Source of the DNA: JABDIY01 sp041576015
GTDB taxonomy: Bacteria; Actinomycetota; Acidimicrobiia; Acidimicrobiales; SZUA-35
Direction: 5' to 3'
DNA: 7,898 bases
Assembly (NCBI GenBank): GCA_041576015.1
Contig: JBFGLT010000144.1
Location: 1 to 7,898, forward strand
Part shown: positions 4,740-7,898 of the stretch, piece by piece
Position numbering within the stretch: the first letter of the stretch is position 1
Layout of the letters: the number at the start of each line of letters is the position of its first letter
Made by a program: the position numbers and the translations under genes
The notes under the pieces: model-generated
Told to the model about the DNA's origin: nothing
Databases searched by the model: none
The model's input: the letters and a program-made list of their open reading frames with translations, nothing else

Positions 4740-6197
4740 CTACCAGTCGGCGGCGATGTATTTGGTCTCGAGGAACTCGAGGAGACCTTCGTGGGCCCCT
4801 TCCCGGCCGACGCCCGACTGCTTGACACCTCCGAAGGGAGCCGCCGGATCGGAGATGAGCCCTCGGTTGATGCCGACCATGCCGTACTCGATGGCTTCGG
4901 AGATGCGCATGGCCCGAGCGAGGTCGCCGGAGTAGACGTAGGAGGCGAGGCCGTAGATGGTGTCGTTGGCCAGCGCCACAGCCTCGTCATCGGAGGCGAA
5001 GGTGGTGATCGGGGCGATCGGACCGAAGATCTCCCGGCTGAGGACCGGGTTGTCCGGAGCGACGCCGGCCAGGACCGTCGGTTGGAAGAAGAAGCCGGGC
5101 GAGCGGCCGGTCTGCCCGCCCGTCGTCACCTCGGATCCGTTGTCGACGGCGACCTCGACCGACTCCGCCATGTCCTCCTGCGCACTCTTGTTGATCAGCG
5201 GGCCGAGTTCGACGCCGTCCTCCAGGCCCGGACCGACCTTGAGATTCCTCATGGCCTCGGTCAGTTGGCGCGTGAAGTCGTCGGCCACCGCCTCATGCAC
5301 CAGAAACCGGTTGGCGGCGATGCACGACTGCCCGCCGTTGCGGATCTTGGCCACCATGGCTCCCTGGATCGAGGCTTCGATGTCGGCGTCGTCGCACACG
5401 ATGAACGGCGCGTTGCCGCCCAGCTCCATGGCCGTCTTGACCACCGTTTTGGCCGCCTCGCCGAGCAGGGTCCGGCCGACCTCGGTCGAGCCGGTGAACG
5501 AAACCATCCGAACCCGGTCGTCGCCCAGGATGGTGGGTACCACCTTCGATGAGCGGTTCGACGGCAGGATGTTCAGCACGCCGTCGGGCAGTCCGGCCTC
5601 CGACATCACCCGTCCGAGGGCCAGGGCCGAGAGCGGTGTGTCCGACGCCGGCTTCAGGATCATCGTGCAGCCGGCGGCGATGGCGGGGCCGATCTTGCGG
5701 GTGGCCATGGCCAGCGGGAAGTTCCAGGGTGTGATGAGCAGCGACGGGCCGACGGGCTGACCGATGGCGATGATGCGTTTGTCGCCGCCGGGAGCGATCG
5801 AGATCGAACCGAGATTGCGCACGGCTTCCCCGGCGTACCAGCGGTAGAACTCGGCGGCGTATGCCACCTCACCGGCCGCCTCGGAGAGCGCTTTACCCAT
5901 CTCCTGGACGACCAGTTCGGCCAGAGCGCCCTTCCGTTCGATCATGAGGTCGAAGGCTCGCATGAGGATCTCGGCTCGCTCCCGGGGAGCGGTGGCGGCC
6001 CACGATTCCTGGGCCTCGGAGGCGGCGTCGACGGCCGCTCTGGCGTCGTCCTCGGCGCCGCTGGCGACCGTCGCCAGCGAATCCGCGGTCGACGGGTCGA
6101 GCACGTCGATGCGATTCCCGTCGGACGCTTCACGCCACTCACCACCGATGTACAGCTGAGTGGCGCCGGAGTTGGTCAGGTCATCAAGGAGGCTCAT
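4740..6197 (-). CDS. Succinate-semialdehyde-type aldehyde dehydrogenase (GabD-like)
   Basis: A 485-residue cytoplasmic NAD(P)-dependent aldehyde dehydrogenase of normal length, converting an aldehyde, probably succinate semialdehyde, to the acid. Visible residues are TPWNFPLA with Asn159 (oxyanion), LKPASDTP with Lys182 and Ser185 (cofactor ribose and phosphate), FTGSTEVG (234-241, Rossmann turn) and MELGGNAP with general base Glu258. The catalytic Cys292 is in GGQSCIAAN, EIFGPIAP carries Glu389, and the C-terminal APFGGVKQSGVGREG (453-467) is typical of GabD. The KPAS motif matches that of NADP-preferring E. coli GabD, so NADP+ is the inferred cofactor. The second cysteine found two residues after the catalytic one in many homologues is Ala294 here. 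It follows the amidase by 58 bp on the same strand. The ATG at 6197 lacks a Shine-Dalgarno and has a -10-like TACGGT 6 nt upstream. Other semialdehydes (for example glutarate semialdehyde) are possible substrates. Confidence 0.88.
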   Translation of the reverse strand: MSLLDDLTNSGATQLYIGGEWREASDGNRIDVLDPSTADSLATVASGAEDDARAAVDAASEAQESWAATAPRERAEILMRAFDLMIERKGALAELVVQEMGKALSEAAGEVAYAAEFYRWYAGEAVRNLGSISIAPGGDKRIIAIGQPVGPSLLITPWNFPLAMATRKIGPAIAAGCTMILKPASDTPLSALALGRVMSEAGLPDGVLNILPSNRSSKVVPTILGDDRVRMVSFTGSTEVGRTLLGEAAKTVVKTAMELGGNAPFIVCDDADIEASIQGAMVAKIRNGGQSCIAANRFLVHEAVADDFTRQLTEAMRNLKVGPGLEDGVELGPLINKSAQEDMAESVEVAVDNGSEVTTGGQTGRSPGFFFQPTVLAGVAPDNPVLSREIFGPIAPITTFASDDEAVALANDTIYGLASYVYSGDLARAMRISEAIEYGMVGINRGLISDPAAPFGGVKQSGVGREGAHEGLLEFLETKYIAADW

Positions 6198-6203
6198 GGC
6201 CCA

Positions 6204-6209
6204 ACCGTA
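6204..6209 (-). promoter_or_regulatory. Putative leaderless -10 element for the aldehyde dehydrogenase
   Basis: The minus strand reads TACGGT (TANNNT), six bases, then the ATG at 6197. If the A of ATG is the transcription start, the hexamer lies at -12 to -7. There is no Shine-Dalgarno in the 58-bp gap after the amidase and no clear -35. The geometry is the same as at ligB. The gene may have its own start as well as read-through from the amidase. Confidence 0.4.
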
Positions 6210-6253
6210 TCCCGAAACCTGAAACCGGAGCCACGAGGGAAGGGTCGACGATC

Positions 6254-6267
6254 GGCTACTCGTAGCC
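6254..6267. repeat. Short hairpin spanning the amidase stop codon
   Basis: GGCTAC (6254-6259) and GTAGCC (6262-6267) form a perfect inverted repeat with a 2-nt centre, or a 5-bp stem with a 4-nt loop in RNA. The TAG stop of the amidase lies inside it. It could affect the junction between amidase and dehydrogenase transcripts, but it is short and may be chance. Confidence 0.25.
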
Positions 6268-7710
6268 CGGCGGGACCTGGTAGCCGCCCAGTTCCCGTTC
6301 CATGAGTTCGGCGAAGGCGATGGCCGCGTAATCCTGCAGGTGCCCGGTCACGATCTGCAGACCGCACGGTAGTCCTGATGCCGTCAACCCGGCCGGGGCG
6401 ACGGCGCCCGGGAGATACACGCCGCATGACCACCCGGCCCAGAAGAGTTGGTCGATCGTCGACTCCTGCCCGCCGTCCACCGGGATCGTTCGGTCGGCCC
6501 GGTCGCCTTCCTGGTCGTGGGGAAAGGCGGCCGATGCCGCGGTGGGGCAGAGCATCACGTCGTAGTGGGTGAAGAAGTCGGCCCAGGCCTGTTGCTGGTT
6601 GGTCCGCTCTCGATGCAGTGCCGTCCACTCCCAGTGCGACATCGTGATCGAGTGACCGACGATGGCCCGGTAGTCGCGATCGCCCTCGTCGTAGCGAGCC
6701 GCCCAGCGCTTCATCGCCTCGAACTTGCCCGGTGGGAACTCGCTGCCGGTCGCCGCACGCAACAACATGAGGTAGAGCTCGTAGCTGCGTTCGATGTCGA
6801 CATCGGGCCGAGCGTCGTCGTGGACCTGCACGCCGACTGACGCCAACGCCTCGACCGTGGCCGCCAACTGATCGGTCAGCTCCTGATCCTGCACCACACA
6901 CGGGCTCTCCAGCATCACGGCGGCCCGGATCTGCTCGGGACGGGACCAGGTCGGTTCGGGAAGATCGAGTCGCCAGCCGGCGGCATCCAGCCCACCGGCG
7001 CCGGCGACCACGTCGAGGCCAAGCCGCAGATCGGAGGCATAGCGAGCCAGCGGCCCGCCGACGGCGATGTCGAGTTCGGTCGGATCGCCCGGCGCACCGT
7101 GACCGGCGATCGGCACCAACCCGTAGGTGGGCTTGTGACCGAACACGCCGCAGTAGTGGGCCGGGTTGCGGATCGAGGCGCCGATGTCGGACCCCACCTC
7201 CAACGCGGCCATGCCAGTGGCCAGCGCCACGGCCGATCCACCCGACGATCCGCCCGGCACCCGATCGAGATCCCATGGATTGTTGGTCGTGCCGTAGACC
7301 GGGTTGAACGTTTGCCAGTCGGCCATCCCGACCGGGATGTTGGTCTTGCCGTAGATGATCGCCCCGGCCGCAAGGAGCCGATCGACCACCTCGCAGTTCC
7401 GTTCCGGCCGCCAGTCGACCCTGTCCTCGTAGCCCGACGTGGACGGCGTGCCAACCCAGTCCCACGGCTCCTTGATCGTGATCGGCACCCCGTGCAACGG
7501 GCCCCAGGACTCGCCCCGGGCGGTGGCCTCGTCGGCCGCCTGCGCCCTGGCCTCGGCCTCCTCGAGGCGGGTCACGACGACGGCGTTGACCGCCGGGTTG
7601 AACCGGTGGTACCGGTCGAGCACGGCGGCCAGCAGCTCACGAGCCGAGATCTCGCCGTTGCGCACGGCCGCCGCTTGATCGGCCGCACTCCGTAGCGTGA
7701 GGTCCGTCAT
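6256..7710 (-). CDS. Amidase-signature family hydrolase
   Basis: A 484-residue cytoplasmic hydrolase of the amidase signature family, which cleaves C-N amide bonds using a Ser-cisSer-Lys triad. Counting from the ATG at 7710: LHGVPITIKE carries Lys80, VPGGSSGGSA carries the cis-serine Ser155, and GSDIGASIRNPA carries the nucleophile Ser179. The spacings of 75 and 24 residues agree with fatty acid amide hydrolase and malonamidase. The downstream CGVFGHKPTYG (187-197) is also characteristic. The residue before the nucleophile is Ala rather than the usual Gly. The C-terminus GLPCGLQIVTGHLQD (446-460) is typical. The substrate is unknown. The ATG at 7710 forms a TGATG junction with the upstream permease stop. 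A GTG at 7713 (one residue longer, GTGA overlap) is equally possible. Coupling to an exporter permease and proximity to a semialdehyde dehydrogenase suggest a small catabolic or detoxification unit, by inference only. Confidence 0.88.
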   Translation of the reverse strand: MTDLTLRSAADQAAAVRNGEISARELLAAVLDRYHRFNPAVNAVVVTRLEEAEARAQAADEATARGESWGPLHGVPITIKEPWDWVGTPSTSGYEDRVDWRPERNCEVVDRLLAAGAIIYGKTNIPVGMADWQTFNPVYGTTNNPWDLDRVPGGSSGGSAVALATGMAALEVGSDIGASIRNPAHYCGVFGHKPTYGLVPIAGHGAPGDPTELDIAVGGPLARYASDLRLGLDVVAGAGGLDAAGWRLDLPEPTWSRPEQIRAAVMLESPCVVQDQELTDQLAATVEALASVGVQVHDDARPDVDIERSYELYLMLLRAATGSEFPPGKFEAMKRWAARYDEGDRDYRAIVGHSITMSHWEWTALHRERTNQQQAWADFFTHYDVMLCPTAASAAFPHDQEGDRADRTIPVDGGQESTIDQLFWAGWSCGVYLPGAVAPAGLTASGLPCGLQIVTGHLQDYAAIAFAELMERELGGYQVPPGYE

Positions 7711-7898
7711 CACCCCACGTCGCGGCGGGTGAACATCGCCATGCCGCCCGCGAAGGTGGCCAGCCCGATGGCGGTCAGCACCACGATCGCCGTCATGCCC
7801 TGGTCACCGCCGGGGAGGTGGGTGACATGGCGCAGCGGTGACACGTTGAGCGCCATATCGGGCAGCCGGACCAGCTCACCGAAGAGGAAGACGAACGC
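7710..7898 (-). CDS. ABC-2-type transporter permease, C-terminal fragment (runs off the right edge)
   Basis: The minus strand is open from the window edge to a TGA at 7710-7712 and encodes the last 62 residues of a membrane protein. The fragment contains LNVSPLRHVTHLPGG, a loop typical of ABC-2/polyketide-antibiotic-exporter-like permeases. A hydrophobic helix follows (MTAIVVLTAIGLATFAGGMA), and the tail FTRRDVG matches the usual FxRRDxG end of this family. It is the membrane subunit of an ATP-driven exporter; its N-terminus and any ATPase partner are outside the window. Its stop overlaps the amidase start, so the two are probably translationally coupled. The family call rests on a short tail, but the tail is characteristic. 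The exported substrate cannot be inferred. Confidence 0.7.
   Translation of the reverse strand, partial: AFVFLFGELVRLPDMALNVSPLRHVTHLPGGDQGMTAIVVLTAIGLATFAGGMAMFTRRDVG

Noticed and set aside
6214..6226. Direct repeat GAAACC-T-GAAACC in the amidase-dehydrogenase gap
   Set aside because: It is two short copies only, with no promoter or operator geometry; chance is the simplest explanation.
6194..7465. 423-codon minus-strand frame overlapping the amidase
   Set aside because: It is out of frame with an amidase whose triad and spacing are intact, and its composition is Arg/Gly-rich without motifs.
1..7898. Search for mobile elements, CRISPR, tRNA, toxin-antitoxin or defence genes as a hidden system
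   Set aside because: No transposase, integrase, regularly spaced repeats, cloverleaf-like sequence or defence-type domain is visible. Gene content and composition look uniform along the window.

Overview
The window is GC-rich bacterial DNA, about two-thirds G+C by eye, with strong G/C preference at third codon positions. It most likely comes from an actinobacterium. Supporting signs are a LigB-type ATP-dependent DNA ligase, a TIGR03086/mycothiol-dependent-isomerase-like protein, a DUF899 protein, TANNNT-type -10 elements and genes that look leaderless. The class is not resolved; a non-mycobacterial lineage such as Acidimicrobiia is a guess. I see no tRNA, rRNA, CRISPR array, insertion sequence, phage gene or integration site.

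Layout. Seven of the eight genes are on the minus strand. Reading the minus strand from the right-hand edge: (i) the C-terminal end of an ABC-2-type exporter permease (7710-7898) overlaps the start of an amidase-signature hydrolase (6256-7710) in a TGATG junction. The amidase is followed after 58 bp by a succinate-semialdehyde-type aldehyde dehydrogenase (4740-6197). (ii) One plus-strand gene (3589-4611) encodes an exported alpha/beta hydrolase with a cysteine-bearing C-terminal tail. It converges on the dehydrogenase, and its stop codon is followed directly by a GC-rich hairpin. (iii) Divergent from it, a second minus-strand series holds a MDMPI/DinB-like protein (2855-3409), a DUF899 thioredoxin-like protein (2042-2755), a choline/ethanolamine-kinase-family protein (937-2010) and ligB (from 886 off the left edge).

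Regulation. The 179-bp divergent region between the MDMPI-like and hydrolase genes has a good sigma70-type promoter for the minus-strand series (TTGCTA-17-TAGGTT). A perfect GTAAGT-N4-ACTTAC palindrome covers its -35. Three minus-strand genes (ligB, the kinase, the dehydrogenase) lack a Shine-Dalgarno sequence and instead have a -10-like hexamer 6-7 nt before the start codon, the signature of leaderless transcripts. The MDMPI-like, DUF899 and alpha/beta hydrolase genes have ordinary Shine-Dalgarno sites.

How the genes fit together. The amidase and dehydrogenase could form a short catabolic step in which an amide is hydrolysed and a semialdehyde oxidised to a dicarboxylate. The MDMPI-like and DUF899 proteins are plausibly a thiol/redox pair. 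The ligase and kinase are adjacent without an obvious functional link. Overall this reads as ordinary chromosome. The most interesting points are the leaderless pattern, the palindrome on the promoter and the degenerate Cys module on the exported hydrolase. I did not find convincing evidence of a new multi-gene system.
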